Shown: one piece after another, positions 32,382 through 44,400 of the stretch
Numbering within the stretch: the first letter of the stretch is position 1
Layout of the letters: each line of letters starts with the position of its first letter
NCBI GenBank assembly: GCA_046199005.1
Contig: CP176050.1
Location: forward strand, 1,302,001-1,366,000
Direction: 5' to 3'
DNA length: 64,000 bases
Source of the DNA: Ascidiimonas sp046199005
Lineage (GTDB): Bacteria > Bacteroidota > Bacteroidia > Flavobacteriales > Flavobacteriaceae
The notes under the pieces: generated by a model
Told to the model about the DNA's origin: nothing
Database searches by the model: none
The model's input: the letters and a program-made list of their open reading frames with translations, nothing else
Made by a program: the position numbers and the translations under genes

Positions 32382-34331
32382 ATGGAAAATATTGCTAACA
32401 TCATCTACTTGGCCTGTACAGTGCTTGCTTTTCTGGGTACTTTGTACTTAGGGTTTGTAGTTTATCAAAAAATTAAAGGCAAGCGCTCTTTCGCGTTTAC
32501 ATTGAAAAACCTTCTAAATTATTTGGTCGGATTTGTAGTCTTGGCTCCTCTGGTGCTTTGTCTTTATTATACTCCAATGGCGTTCTATGATGAAAACTTC
32601 TGGATGACTCAAAATACTCAATACGATTCTGCTAAAAAGGCATTGTGGTTTCTGGGAATATTTGGCTATTGCTTTTATGCTTTAGTAAGATTTCCCATTT
32701 TTCTTCCTCACGAAAAAGAACGCCACAACATTATACCACAATTGTCTTTTTTGAGTCTGATACCTGGGGTGTCAAGCGCATTAAATGTCATGATCATAAG
32801 TGAATTTATGACCGAAGACGTAAGTGCAGCTTACTTATTAATTCTTTTTGGAGTGAATACCTTCATGTACATCATAACTTCTCGTGTTAGCCGTAGGCAA
32901 GCAGCAAAACTGGCAATTATTTTTGCACACAAGGTAAATATGAATATTATACGGGGAATGTTTAAGATTCCTTTTCAAAAGTATGAAAAGATCAATCAAG
33001 GTAAGATCTACACAATTCTTAATAACGATGTCAATGCCATCTACTATTTTACCCAGGATTTCTTGAGTATTTATACAGCTACGATTACCATTATTTTGAT
33101 TATGGTATATATGTATTCATTGAATCTGGTAAGTTCTCTGATTCTTTTAGCAGTGACCTTAATAGTTCTTGGGCTTCATGTTTTGACATCTAAGCCTTTA
33201 AAAAGAAGAACGCATATTGAAAGAAACGAAAGAGAGAAGTATAGCGGACTTATTTCAAGCTCAATTAATGGATTCAAAGAATTGATCTTGCACAACATCA
33301 AGGTGAGCAGGTTTCAGGATGATATGGAAGAAGCCAGTAAAAATTCTTATGAAGCCAGTAAACAACGTAGTTTTGTCGCTATCGATTTTGGTCTTTTTTC
33401 TGAATTGGCTTTTACCATTGCTATAGGGGTTTCCTGTTTGGTTTTTCCTCTGGTGTTTAATTTTGGAAAAGAAGTTACTACCGCTTACGTACTGGCAGTT
33501 CTGTTTTTGGCGGGTCCTGTTACAGTGCTCATTAACCGGGTACCTTTATTTATTAATGCGCAGGTTTCCTGGAAACGAATTAAAGATTTTGTTCAGAATA
33601 CTCTCAAAGATCCCGAAGTTGTTGATCAGGAAAATCCAGAACAACTATCTCTAATGCCAATCGTGAATAGAATTCAGGTTCAGGATGTCTGTTTCAAGTA
33701 TGAAAATGAAAAAGGAGAAACCGTTTCTTATGGAATCGGGCCTATCAATTTTGAAGCAAATAAGGGTGAATTAATTTTTGTAATCGGAGGTAACGGAAGC
33801 GGGAAAACAACATTTCTTAAAATATTAACAGGATTGTACGCGCCAAGCTCTGGAAGGATACTTATTAACGGTAAAGAAGTCAATAACAAAGAACTTGGAG
33901 AATACTTTTCAGTAATTTTCAGTGACTTCTACTTGTTTAAAAAGATATATGATATTAAAGAAGATAGATTAGGTCAGGTTTACGAATGGTTAGAAGTACT
34001 GCAATTATCAGAAAAAGTGAAAATTGAAGATGGTATTTTTAGTACGATCAACCTTTCTAAAGGGCAGCGTAAACGTCTGGCAATATTAAAATCTTACCTG
34101 GAAGATAGACCTGTATATTTTTTCGATGAGGTAGCAGCCGATCTTGATCCTGAATTCAGAGATTTCTTCTACAACAACTTGCTTGTTACGATGAGAAAAG
34201 AAGGTAAAATTCTAATTATCATCTCTCATGATGATAAGTATTTCAGCCTGGCAGATCACATTTATAAAATGGACATGGGAACAATTTCGGTACTTGAAAA
34301 AGAATTCCTCTCGCTGTCAGAGCATTATTAA
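32382..34331 (+). CDS. Cyclic-peptide-type ABC exporter (SyrD/PvdE-like)
   Basis: 649 residues from the ATG at 32382. The N-terminal half has membrane helices, including about 100 extra residues with two helices (IIYLACTVLAFLGTLYLGFV; LVGFVVLAPLVLCLYYTPM) ahead of the six-helix ABC core. The nucleotide-binding domain has Walker A GGNGSGKT at 469-476, the signature NLSKGQRKRLA and Walker B VYFFDEVAADLDPEF. The signature LSKGQ and fused layout match the cyclic peptide export family that moves pyoverdine precursors or syringomycin across the inner membrane. In this locus it is the most likely exporter of the assembly-line product. Confidence 0.88.
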   Translation: MENIANIIYLACTVLAFLGTLYLGFVVYQKIKGKRSFAFTLKNLLNYLVGFVVLAPLVLCLYYTPMAFYDENFWMTQNTQYDSAKKALWFLGIFGYCFYALVRFPIFLPHEKERHNIIPQLSFLSLIPGVSSALNVMIISEFMTEDVSAAYLLILFGVNTFMYIITSRVSRRQAAKLAIIFAHKVNMNIIRGMFKIPFQKYEKINQGKIYTILNNDVNAIYYFTQDFLSIYTATITIILIMVYMYSLNLVSSLILLAVTLIVLGLHVLTSKPLKRRTHIERNEREKYSGLISSSINGFKELILHNIKVSRFQDDMEEASKNSYEASKQRSFVAIDFGLFSELAFTIAIGVSCLVFPLVFNFGKEVTTAYVLAVLFLAGPVTVLINRVPLFINAQVSWKRIKDFVQNTLKDPEVVDQENPEQLSLMPIVNRIQVQDVCFKYENEKGETVSYGIGPINFEANKGELIFVIGGNGSGKTTFLKILTGLYAPSSGRILINGKEVNNKELGEYFSVIFSDFYLFKKIYDIKEDRLGQVYEWLEVLQLSEKVKIEDGIFSTINLSKGQRKRLAILKSYLEDRPVYFFDEVAADLDPEFRDFFYNNLLVTMRKEGKILIIISHDDKYFSLADHIYKMDMGTISVLEKEFLSLSEHY

Positions 34332-34365
34332 TTGAAATAAATGGTATTGAAGTAAATTAACAATT

Positions 34366-36756
34366 ATGCTAAAACTTAATTTTTTACTCGTTCTAAGACA
34401 ACTAAAAAAAGATAAAAAATCTTTTTTAGTGAATATAATTGGATCTTCCATTGGCTTTACAGCGGTTGTTCTAATGAGTCTTTATATTTACTATGAAAGT
34501 AATTATGACAAATTCAATTCAAATATTGATCAACTGTATAGGCTAGAGCGTACAGCGAGCGACAATGCTAAAAGCCAGATATTTGATACGACACCATACG
34601 AACTTGCACAAGAGGTTCAAACCTCCTTTCCTGAAGTGGTAAACGCTACCAGCATTCGTAACACGACCAATTATCTAACAGTAGATAATATACCGTATCC
34701 AAGGGAAACTGGCTTGTTCGCAGATAGTTCATTTCTTGAAATATTCACATTAGACTTTTTAGTAGGTGAAAAGAAGAACAGCCTGGCGAAACCCCGCAGC
34801 ATAGTTTTAACAGAATCGTTAGCCAACAAACTCTTTCCAGCTAATGATGCGTTAGGAAACACAGTAACTTTTAATAAAAAACACGATTTTACAGTTACAG
34901 GCGTAATTAAAGATTATCCTAAAAATTCGCATATCAGTTTAGATTATATCATTTCTTACAATTCTTATGAATCTATGTACGGAATGAAAAAAGAAAGAGG
35001 GTGGAATCAGAACTATTCAAGTACCTATATCCAATTAAGAAAGGGTACGGACCCGTCAATTCTTTCTTCAAAACTTAAGAACTTATTGGCTTCACATGTA
35101 ACGATCGTAGACGGTGAAAAACAATTGCTTGATCTTAGACCTGTTACCGATATCTATTTAAAGTCATTAGACGTAAGAAATGAAGCGATGGCTGGTTTGC
35201 GAAACAATATTGTGGTTATATATCTATTTATCCTGGTAGCATTCTTTACCGCTTTTGTGACCGCTGTAAATTATGTGAACCTTACCACTACCCAGTTAGT
35301 TAATAGAGAACTGGAGATAGGAATGAAAAAGGTACTTGGTATTTCTAAGAATCAATTGCGTGCGCAGTTTATACTCGAGTCTGTGTTAATGATAGTGGGT
35401 ATCATTTTAGTTTCTGCGATATTGGTCGTCTTGATCTTGCCGGTTTTTAGTTCTCTGGTAGGGCGAGATTTAACGTTACTGTTTGACGGCAGCTTTGCTT
35501 TTTTCTCAAAAGTGGTACTCATTACATTGTTTCTTGCCTTTCTTGCAGGATTGTATCCTGTTTTCTACCTCGCATCCTTGAAAATAACCTCCTTTTTACA
35601 AGGTAATACATCTATTAAACGTCGCAGTTACTTGAGAAAAGGTCTCGTACTATTTCAATTATTTGTAGCTGTTCCCCTTATCTTTTGTTCTTATCAGATT
35701 ATCTCTCAAATTGAGTATTTAAATGAAAAAGATATAGGGTTTGATAAAGAAAACTTATTAACTGCATGGATTTCCACAAAGACTGAGAGAGATGAAGAAT
35801 TACTGGAAGTAATCAAAAATGAATTAGCTCAAAACCCCAATATATTAAGCTATTCAGTTTCAGAATCAGCTCCATTTTTTGGTGATGGAACTGAGAAAAA
35901 GATCAATTGGGAAGGAAGCGGAGACAACGATAAAATAAGAGTAACATCGTACGCAGTAGGCTATGATTTTTTAGAGACTTTTAAAATGAATCTTAAAAAA
36001 GGGAGATGGTTCTCTGAAGCGTATTCGACCGATGAATCTGCCGCTTGCATCATCAATGAAACTGCCGCAGCACGTCTGGGTTTTGAAGATCCCATTGGAA
36101 AAACCATAGATAACGGAAGCAAGAGAATCGTAGGGGTAGTTGAAGATTTTAATCAGTATTCATTGTTTCTTGACATCCCCCCTATGATGTTAACACTTAA
36201 TTCGGAGCGTAAAAGCTATGCGGTTGTTAGCATAAGAGTGAATCCCGATAGCCGGTTGGAAACGATGGCCGCAGTTAATAAAATTTTCAATGCTAATTTT
36301 CCCGATAGCCCGATTGACTTCAGGTTTCTTGACGACGGATTCGATAATAGTTTTATGACGGCTCTGGAAAATGTGATGAATATTTTCATATTATTTTCAG
36401 TGATCTCTATCCTTATGATTATTATCGGTCTCTACAGTTTGATCTCATTCTCCCTTCAAAAGCAAAAGAAAATGATCGCTGTTCGAAAAGTGCTTGGCGC
36501 AAGTACACCAAGTTTGTTCAGGCTAATACTAAAAGAGTATCTCATATTGTATGCAATTGCTACATCGGTAAGTTTCATGCTCACTTTTCTAGCGTATCAA
36601 AGAATTTCACAAGAGTTTGTAGACGGTGTCGGATTGGGGCCCTTATCTTTTCTAAGTGTCATATTTATCACTTTCTTCATCGTGGTATTTACTATTAGCG
36701 GAAAGATCTGGGGAGCATCAAAGGAAAGTCCGATAAATGCTCTGGCCATAGAGTAA
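34366..36756 (+). CDS. MacB-like ABC transporter permease (FtsX fold)
   Basis: 796 residues, the double-length form common in Bacteroidota. It has an N-terminal helix, a periplasmic MacB core domain, three helices (about 285-400), a fourth near 425-445, a second periplasmic domain, and three C-terminal helices (about 685-785). NRELEIGMKKVLGISKNQLRAQF and KKMIAVRKVLGASTPSLFRLIL are the paired cytoplasmic coupling motifs of FtsX permeases. It has no ATPase; the stand-alone MacB/LolD ATPase at 26556 is the natural partner. With the adaptor and TolC it forms a complete tripartite efflux pump whose genes are split by the Dap and oxidase genes. Confidence 0.88.
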   Translation: MLKLNFLLVLRQLKKDKKSFLVNIIGSSIGFTAVVLMSLYIYYESNYDKFNSNIDQLYRLERTASDNAKSQIFDTTPYELAQEVQTSFPEVVNATSIRNTTNYLTVDNIPYPRETGLFADSSFLEIFTLDFLVGEKKNSLAKPRSIVLTESLANKLFPANDALGNTVTFNKKHDFTVTGVIKDYPKNSHISLDYIISYNSYESMYGMKKERGWNQNYSSTYIQLRKGTDPSILSSKLKNLLASHVTIVDGEKQLLDLRPVTDIYLKSLDVRNEAMAGLRNNIVVIYLFILVAFFTAFVTAVNYVNLTTTQLVNRELEIGMKKVLGISKNQLRAQFILESVLMIVGIILVSAILVVLILPVFSSLVGRDLTLLFDGSFAFFSKVVLITLFLAFLAGLYPVFYLASLKITSFLQGNTSIKRRSYLRKGLVLFQLFVAVPLIFCSYQIISQIEYLNEKDIGFDKENLLTAWISTKTERDEELLEVIKNELAQNPNILSYSVSESAPFFGDGTEKKINWEGSGDNDKIRVTSYAVGYDFLETFKMNLKKGRWFSEAYSTDESAACIINETAAARLGFEDPIGKTIDNGSKRIVGVVEDFNQYSLFLDIPPMMLTLNSERKSYAVVSIRVNPDSRLETMAAVNKIFNANFPDSPIDFRFLDDGFDNSFMTALENVMNIFILFSVISILMIIIGLYSLISFSLQKQKKMIAVRKVLGASTPSLFRLILKEYLILYAIATSVSFMLTFLAYQRISQEFVDGVGLGPLSFLSVIFITFFIVVFTISGKIWGASKESPINALAIE

Positions 36757-36783
36757 ATCATTAGTATCTATTTATATAAACGT

Positions 36784-36851
36784 ATTAATCATAGCCTTGA
36801 TTAATGGCTGCCTGTATGTTCTTCCTTTAACGGGAAGAACATCACAGCAGC
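36784..36851 (+). promoter_or_regulatory. Two consecutive hairpins between permease and acyltransferase genes
   Basis: The first hairpin pairs ATTAATC (36784-36790) with GATTAAT (36799-36805). The second has a perfect 10-bp stem (36816-36825 with 36833-36842) that can extend with GCTGC/GCAGC at 36807-36811 and 36847-36851. Neither is followed by a T-run, so RNA processing, pausing or partial termination is more likely than full termination. Confidence 0.45.
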
Positions 36852-36969
36852 TGAAAAGATACTAGAAAAGCTAGAAAAGTTTCAAAATAAGTTTTTAAAG
36901 AAAATTTGCCTCACCATATACTTTTTATGGAAACCTCTTGTACCATTGGTTGAAGTACGATTAATTAAA

Positions 36970-38235
36970 ATGAATATAAAAAACAGTCACATGAAAACAA
37001 TACAATCCAAAACCGAAAGAATATATTCTTTGGATTCTCTTCGGGCGGTCATGATGCTTTTAGGGCTCGTATTGCATTCGGCCATTACTTACGGAACGGT
37101 AAATTATGAAAGCTCCTGGGCATTAAAAGACACAGGATCTGTAAGCCTTTTAAATGATTTGATCGTCATTTTCATCCATTCGTTCAGAATGCCAATTTTC
37201 TTTCTGGTAGCAGGATTTTTTGGAGCATTATTGTTTTACGAAAGAAGTCCTTTAAAGATGATGAAAAACAGGGTATCCCGTATTGTTTATCCTTTTCTGG
37301 TTTTTTTGTTACTATTTTCACCCATTTTGATTTTTGGTAATGTGTATACTGGATATGTATTAGCTGATAATACGTCTCCCTGGCAATCTACGCTAGCGTA
37401 TTTTTCAGACCTAACATTATTATTACCTTTAAAAACATACCACCTTTGGTTTTTATATTACCTGGCGATCATTAGTGCAGTAACCGTTCTCATTGCTTTC
37501 TCGGTACGTGGTCTACCCACTTTATCTGTTAAAATAAAGAAGGTTTCTAACTGGATTTTCAAAAGACCGTTTGTTCGTGTGTTTCTATTTGCTAGTATGA
37601 CCTTTGTAATTTATTTAATGATGGGGATTGATCAGGTTGAAACATCGATGTCGTTAATACCCGACTTCAATACATTCATATTCTATTTTTCATTCTATCT
37701 GGTAGGATGGACTTTATTCAAATCTAAAAATTTACTGGGCTCAATGAAGCGTTTTGATTGGCTTTCGGTTATCATCGCTACGTTGCTTTTATTTACCTAT
37801 ATTTTTACCTACAATTTTTTAAGTTTTCCTGTAAAAATTGCCATTAGCTCTTTAGTGGTCTGGTTTTTTGCATTCGGGATCACGGGGCTGTTCATAAGAT
37901 ATGGTAGTAAGTATTCAGGTCGTATGCGTTATATTTCAGACGCTTCCTATTGGATTTATCTGTTTCATTTACCATTCACCGTATATCTCCCTGCATTGAT
38001 TTCAGATTGGCCCGTTTCGGCAATCACAAAGTTCGTGATTGTAATGTTAGGTACTGCAATCCCTTGCTTTATTACATACCACTATTTGGTGAGGCCTACA
38101 TTTATCGGTAAGTTTTTAAACGGACGAAGATATCCCAGAAACCTTCCGGTGAAGGAAGCTTTTACATCTGAAGAACAAATCGAAGGATTTGCAAAAGCAC
38201 AAAAAGAAAGCTATAAAGAAGCAAGTACAGTTTAA
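36970..38235 (+). CDS. Acyltransferase-3 family membrane protein
   Basis: 421 residues from the ATG at 36970; another ATG at 36991 is equally possible, and a TTG at 36946 less so. About ten membrane helices are visible, with the family start RIYSLDSLRAVMMLLGLVLH, which includes the catalytic His. The arrangement resembles glucan-modifying OpgC and O-acyltransferases that move acyl groups across or onto the membrane. In a lipopeptide locus it may acylate the product or a resistance target. No substrate can be deduced. It lies between the exporters and the first PKS gene on the same strand. Confidence 0.78.
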   Translation: MNIKNSHMKTIQSKTERIYSLDSLRAVMMLLGLVLHSAITYGTVNYESSWALKDTGSVSLLNDLIVIFIHSFRMPIFFLVAGFFGALLFYERSPLKMMKNRVSRIVYPFLVFLLLFSPILIFGNVYTGYVLADNTSPWQSTLAYFSDLTLLLPLKTYHLWFLYYLAIISAVTVLIAFSVRGLPTLSVKIKKVSNWIFKRPFVRVFLFASMTFVIYLMMGIDQVETSMSLIPDFNTFIFYFSFYLVGWTLFKSKNLLGSMKRFDWLSVIIATLLLFTYIFTYNFLSFPVKIAISSLVVWFFAFGITGLFIRYGSKYSGRMRYISDASYWIYLFHLPFTVYLPALISDWPVSAITKFVIVMLGTAIPCFITYHYLVRPTFIGKFLNGRRYPRNLPVKEAFTSEEQIEGFAKAQKESYKEASTV

Positions 38236-38497
38236 AGAATAATTGCAGATTTCAAATCTCACTCCCAATGAAAAAACTTAACGACCATCGCTAAAGATTT
38301 TCATTAGAGGTATGTTTTCAGAAAATTTAAAAGTTTTCCAACAAAACACCTCCTTCACGAATTCCAAAGGCTTTCTATAAAGTCCTGAGATCTATAATTC
38401 ATCTAGTGTAAATACTCTTGTTGCTTAAAAGCGACACAAAACATTCCATACATAAATTTTTGATAAGATAAGATTAACCAAAAGCATTATAAGTATC

Positions 38498-41400
38498 ATG
38501 AAAAAGCAGAACAAAGCGATAGCCATAGTAGGTATTGGATGCAGATATCCTGGAGGAGCTTCCTCTCCAGAGAAATTCTGGAATTTATTAAAAGAAAGAA
38601 AAGACGCCATAGTAGAGGTTCCTTCAGATCGATGGGATTATAAAAAATTCTACGATGGAGAAGAAAAGAAAGCAGGTAAGACAAGAGTAATGCAAGGTGG
38701 ATTCCTGGAAGAAAACATCAAAGATTTTGATCCTATATTTTTTGGTATTCCTCCGGTGGAGGCAGAATCAATGGATCCGCAGATCAGGCTGCTACTTGAA
38801 GTAACCTATGAAGCTTTGGAAGATTCAGGTATTAAGATGGAGTCTTTGAGAGGTTCTAAAACAGGCGTATTTGTTGGTGGTTTTACCATCGATAACTATC
38901 TATGTCAGGCAAGTGAAGAAAATAGACATTTGGTAACGTCGCATACTTCTCTGGGTTCTCCTATAACTATGCTCTCAAATAGAATATCTTATAATTTCGA
39001 TTTAAAAGGGCCTTCTCTTAGCATTGATACAGCATGTTCTTCCTCTTTAGTTGCGACACATTATGCCTGTCAAAGTATTTTAAACGGAGAATCAGATATG
39101 GCACTCGTGGGTGGTGTAAATGTGATGCTTTCTCCACAAACATTTGTATTCATGAGTCAGGGACAGTTTCTATCCAAACATGGTAGATGTAAATCTTTTG
39201 ATAGTGATGCTGGAGGTTATGTAAGAGGTGAAGGTGCAGGAATGGTGGTATTGAAAACCTATGAGCAAGCACTTAAAGATGGTGATAGAATTTACGCTTT
39301 GATTGATGGCACAGGTGTTAATCAGGACGGGCAAACCTCTGGTATCACCGTTCCTAATGGAGATTCTCAAATGAAATTAATGAGGCAAGTGTATAAAGAA
39401 AGTGGCGTAGATGTAAGCAATATAGAATATGTAGAGGCGCACGGTACAGGTACACCCGTAGGAGATCCTATTGAGTTTGGCGCCATTAATAAAGTGATGT
39501 CTGAAAATCGAAGTGCAGAAAACAAACTTTTTGTAGGTTCGGTAAAATCAAATATCGGACATCTGGAAGCGGGTGCAGGGGTCGCAGGATTAATCAAAAC
39601 GGCACTTTGTCTCTACAATAATAAGGTTCCCGCTAATTTGCACTTTAACAACCCGAATCCGGCACTAGATTATGAAAATAGTATTCTAAGAGTTCCAACT
39701 ACGATGCAGGAACTTTCAGATTCTAACAATACGTACGCAGCCATTAACTCTTTTGGCTATGGAGGTACGAATGCACATGCACTTTTAAAACAATACAATG
39801 CTCCAGAGGAAAAAGCTTCCGGTGAACTCGAAAGAAAAGATAATTTCATTTTTCCACTTAGCGCAAAAAGTGATACTTCTTTAAAAGAAATGGTAGTGAA
39901 TTATCGTGAATTCATCGATCAGCATAAAGAACAATTCCCTGAAATCTTAAGTAATTTGATGCATCGAAGGTCATTTCATTCAAACAGACTGGGCGTATTT
40001 GCAAATTCTGTAGACGATCTGATAGAAAAATTAGAAGCATACGAAGAGGATATTATGGTTAATGGCATAGTAAAGAACAATGCTGTAGAAACCAATCCTG
40101 AAATTGTTTATGTCTATACAGGTATGGGGCCACAATGGTGGAAGATGGGTAGAGAACTCATGGAGACCGAACCTGTATTTCTTGAAGCACTTGAAGAATG
40201 TGACCGGTATTTCAAAACGATTGCAGGCTGGTCTATTCTAGAAGAGCTTAAAAAACCAGAAGACGAATCTAAGATCAAGCAAACGAATATTGCTCAGACT
40301 GCCAACTTCATCATTCAGGTTGGTCTTACAAGATTACTTTCTCATTTTGGTGTTGAACCTGATGCAGTTGTAGGGCACAGCGTGGGGGAGGTAACTTCCT
40401 TGTACGTTTCAGGAGCTTTAACTTTAGAGGATGCACTTTTGGTAAGTTATCATCGAAGCCGTTTACAACATACAACGGCAGGTACCGGAGGAATGCTTGC
40501 TGTAGGGCTTAGTGAAGAAGAGCTTGAAGATATCCTGCGTGATTTTGATGAAGTATCCATAGCGGCTATCAATAGTGATAATGCCGTTACGCTGGCTGGT
40601 GAGCATGAAAGCCTTGATGAACTTGCTTCGATTTTTGAAAAAATGAAAGTTTTTAATCGTAAACTAGAGGTAGAGGTTCCTTATCACAGTCCTATGATGG
40701 ACCCTATAAAAGAGGAGTTGCTGAATTCACTGGAAAGCCTTCAGGGTCAAAAAACCCATATTGATTTGTATTCAACTGTAACTGGCGAGAAAATTGATGG
40801 CGAAGAAATCAATAATATGTATTGGTGGAGAAATGTACGTGAATCTGTACGTTTTGCTAAAGCGTTCAAAACTTTAATGCAGGATAATTACAAAGTGTTT
40901 ATAGAAATAGGTCCGCATCCGGTACTTAAAAATTCAATGAACGAATGTGCCGAATTCAATCAGGATTTTCATTTCTTACAAACGCTAAATAGAAAGCAAC
41001 CGGAAATTCTCAATTTCTACGAAAACCTTACCGAATTATTTACCTTAGGTAAAGACCTTAACTGGAACAGATGGGTAGGCGATCTTGGTCAGCTACGATT
41101 ACCATCTTACGCATGGGAAAAGAATCATTATTGGGTAGAATCTAACAAGTCAATCGAAAACAGAATCGGTTCAGATAGAAATTATTTCTTGAGAAATGAG
41201 GTTGAATCTCCTTCTAAAGTTTACAGGGCAGAAATAAGCAATCATTTCTTTCCGTTTTTGCAAGACCATATAGTACAGGATAAAATGGTTTTCCCGGGTA
41301 CAGGCTATGTCGCTGCTGCAATAGCTTTGCATAAGAGTATCAAAAAGGAGGATTTCTTCGGATTGGAAAATATTAAATTCCACCAGATGTTGATCTTGAA

Positions 41401-44400
41401 CGATACAGATGTACAACATCTCTACACCTCATTAAATCCAAAATCCAATCAATTTGAGATTTATAATAAGGAAGAAGGAGATGACACTCCCTGGTTTAAA
41501 CGTGCGACTGGAAAATGCATCATTGGAGATTTCAATGAAAGACCCGGTAGTATAGATATTTCCGCCTTGAGAGAGAACATGCCAAAGGAAATGCATAAAG
41601 AAGAAGTTTATGAAAGACTCAACAAGGCAAAACTAAGCTACGGACCTCGGTTTGCAGGTATTGATACAGTTTACTACGACGAAAATGAACTAGTAGCTAA
41701 AATAAAGGCATGTCCTGAAATAGAAAGTGAGGGAGAACAGCATTTCATTCATCCCGGATTACTAGATTCTTGCTTTCAAACAATGATTGTTTTCGATACA
41801 GAAAATAGTAGTTCTTTCGTTCCTGTTTCCATAGGTAAACTATATGGTTATGAAAGTCCCGGTAACGAGTTTTTCTGTCATCTTAAACTAAAGTCGTTCA
41901 CCTCAGACACGATGATCGCAGATGTGGTGATCTGTAATGAAAAAGGTGAAGTGGCTCTTAAATTACAAGATGTTAAATGCCAGGAAATAGCAAGTCAGAA
42001 TTTAGTTTCAGATGATTTCCCAGACAATGCGTTATATCAGATAGATTGGGTAGAAGAAGAGACCAGAACAGACATAGATCTAAGTAACCATAGTGACAAA
42101 CTATACCTGATTGTCACCGATGATTATACAAATAGTTTGCCGTTGACGTCTCAGCTTACTGCGGAAGCATTAGTAGTTCAACCAGGAACAGATCTTCGCG
42201 AACTTGGCGAAAATCATTACGAAGTTAACCTGCAAGACGTGTCTACAGTGGCTAAATTATTGAAAGATAGAAATGTAACCGATTTAGAATTGGTGTATTT
42301 CTATGACAATGAATCTAATGAGAATGAAACACCTGTATCTACTGAAAAGTACATCGAAATTATCAATCCATTATTAAATCTTATCCGATACTTCTCAGAG
42401 GCTTTTCCACAAAGTATGACGTTAAATTTAATTACTCGCGGTGCTCAGATAGTAGAGGATAATGATACAATTAAAAATTTAGAAACCTCTGCATTTCTGG
42501 GTCTTGGGAGATTAATGAGTAGTGAATTTGCCAACTGGAGAATTCGAGTGGTCGATTTTGACCAAAAAGAAGAATTGCCTATTTCAAAGGAAACCTGGAA
42601 GACGGCATTAGCTCAGATGAATGCTAATAAGAGAACCTTTGAAGAACTTGCAGTAAGAGATGGACAGGTATTTACCAGAATAATGAGAAAGGTGAACAAG
42701 CCCGAGGAAGAAAGAGTGATGAAGACAGTCACCTTCAAGGATACTCCTCTAGAAATGGTTGCACCAGAATTCTCAGATTTAGATAGTATTTATTTCAGGG
42801 AAATGAATCGGGTAGACCCTAAAGATAATGAACTGGAAATATTGGTAGAAAATACCAGTATCAACTTTAAGGATTATTTGAAGGTTACCAACAAAATTTC
42901 AAAGGATGCTCTGGAAGGTACTAAGAGTCAAGATGATATAGGACTCGATTGTGCTGGTGTAGTTTCCAGAATAGGAAAGAACGTTACAAGATTTAAAGTA
43001 GGAGATCGTGTACTTGCCGCTACTCCGGGTACATTTCAGTCGTATGTAACTGTCGACGAGAATGTTGTGGGTAAGTGTCCCAAAATAATTGAAGAGAACG
43101 GTTCGCATGCCATTGTCGCTTACCTGACAGCTATTTATTGTCTTGAAGACATCGCAAACCTGAAAGAAGGAGAAAAAGTACTTATTCATAATGGTTCTGG
43201 TGGAGTAGGTCTAGCCGCTATTAACTATGCCAAAATGGTAGGTGCTGAGATCTTTACTACAGCGGGTAGTGAAGAGAAAAGAGATTACTTGAGGAATCTA
43301 GGTATTAAACATGTTTTCAATTCTCGCGATCTTGATTTTTCACGGAAAATTAATGAAATCACAAATGGTGAAGGTGTAGATGCAGTTCTTAGTTCATTAA
43401 CAGGAGAAACGTTCCACCAAAGTTTAGCGGTGCTGGCGCCCTTCGGGAAATACCTGGAAATAGGTAAGCTAAATGCTGTGGACAATGTTTTACTTCCTAT
43501 GAAAGTCTTTAGCAAAAACCTTTCTTTTACTTCAATCGATCTCGATCAATTAGGGAAAGATAAGCCGAAAGAAATCGCGAAGCTAATTGATAAGATGCAT
43601 GACTACATCGATTCTGGAAAATTAGCACCGCTCCCGGTGAAGATGTACAATCCGAATGAAATATCAGATGCGTTTCGCTTAATGGAACAAGGCAAGCATA
43701 TTGGTAAGGTGGTTGTAAACTTCAAAGATCAATCTATTCAGATAGAAGAACGAAACGATTCATTATTTAAGGCAGATGCTACTTATATGATCACTGGAGG
43801 AACCAAGGGTCTTGGACTGGAGATTGCCGGATGGATGCTTGAAAACGGAGCTCAGAATCTTATTCTTCTTAGCCGAAGTGGAGAAAAAGATGCGAACGTA
43901 AAATCTGTTATCGATGGTTTACGGAAGAAAGCAGCTGCTATTAAAGTATTAGCTGTAGACGTGGCCGATTATGATGGAATGGCACGAATATTCGTTGAAC
44001 TCGAAGAGCATATGCCTCCACTGGCAGGGATTTTCCACGGTGCTATGGTTTTAGATGATGGTTTCCTTCTAGACATGAATGATGAAAGGTTCGCCAAAGT
44101 ACTTAAACCTAAGGTAGATGGTGCGATGAATCTTCACAAATTAAGTAAGAATAGAAATCTCGATTTCTTTGTCATGTTCTCTAGTCTTTCTTCACTCATT
44201 GGTCATCTCGGACAGGCAAATTATATCGTCGCGAATACGATGCTGGATTCTTTCGCTTTTTTTAGAAGATGCCAGGGATTGCCTGCGACTACCATCAATT
44301 TGGGAGTATTAGGGCAGTCTGGAGTAATGTCAAGAGACGAGAATCTACAGAAAATGGCGAATGATTTTGGTATTCAAAGTTTTTCCAATGAGGAGGTATT

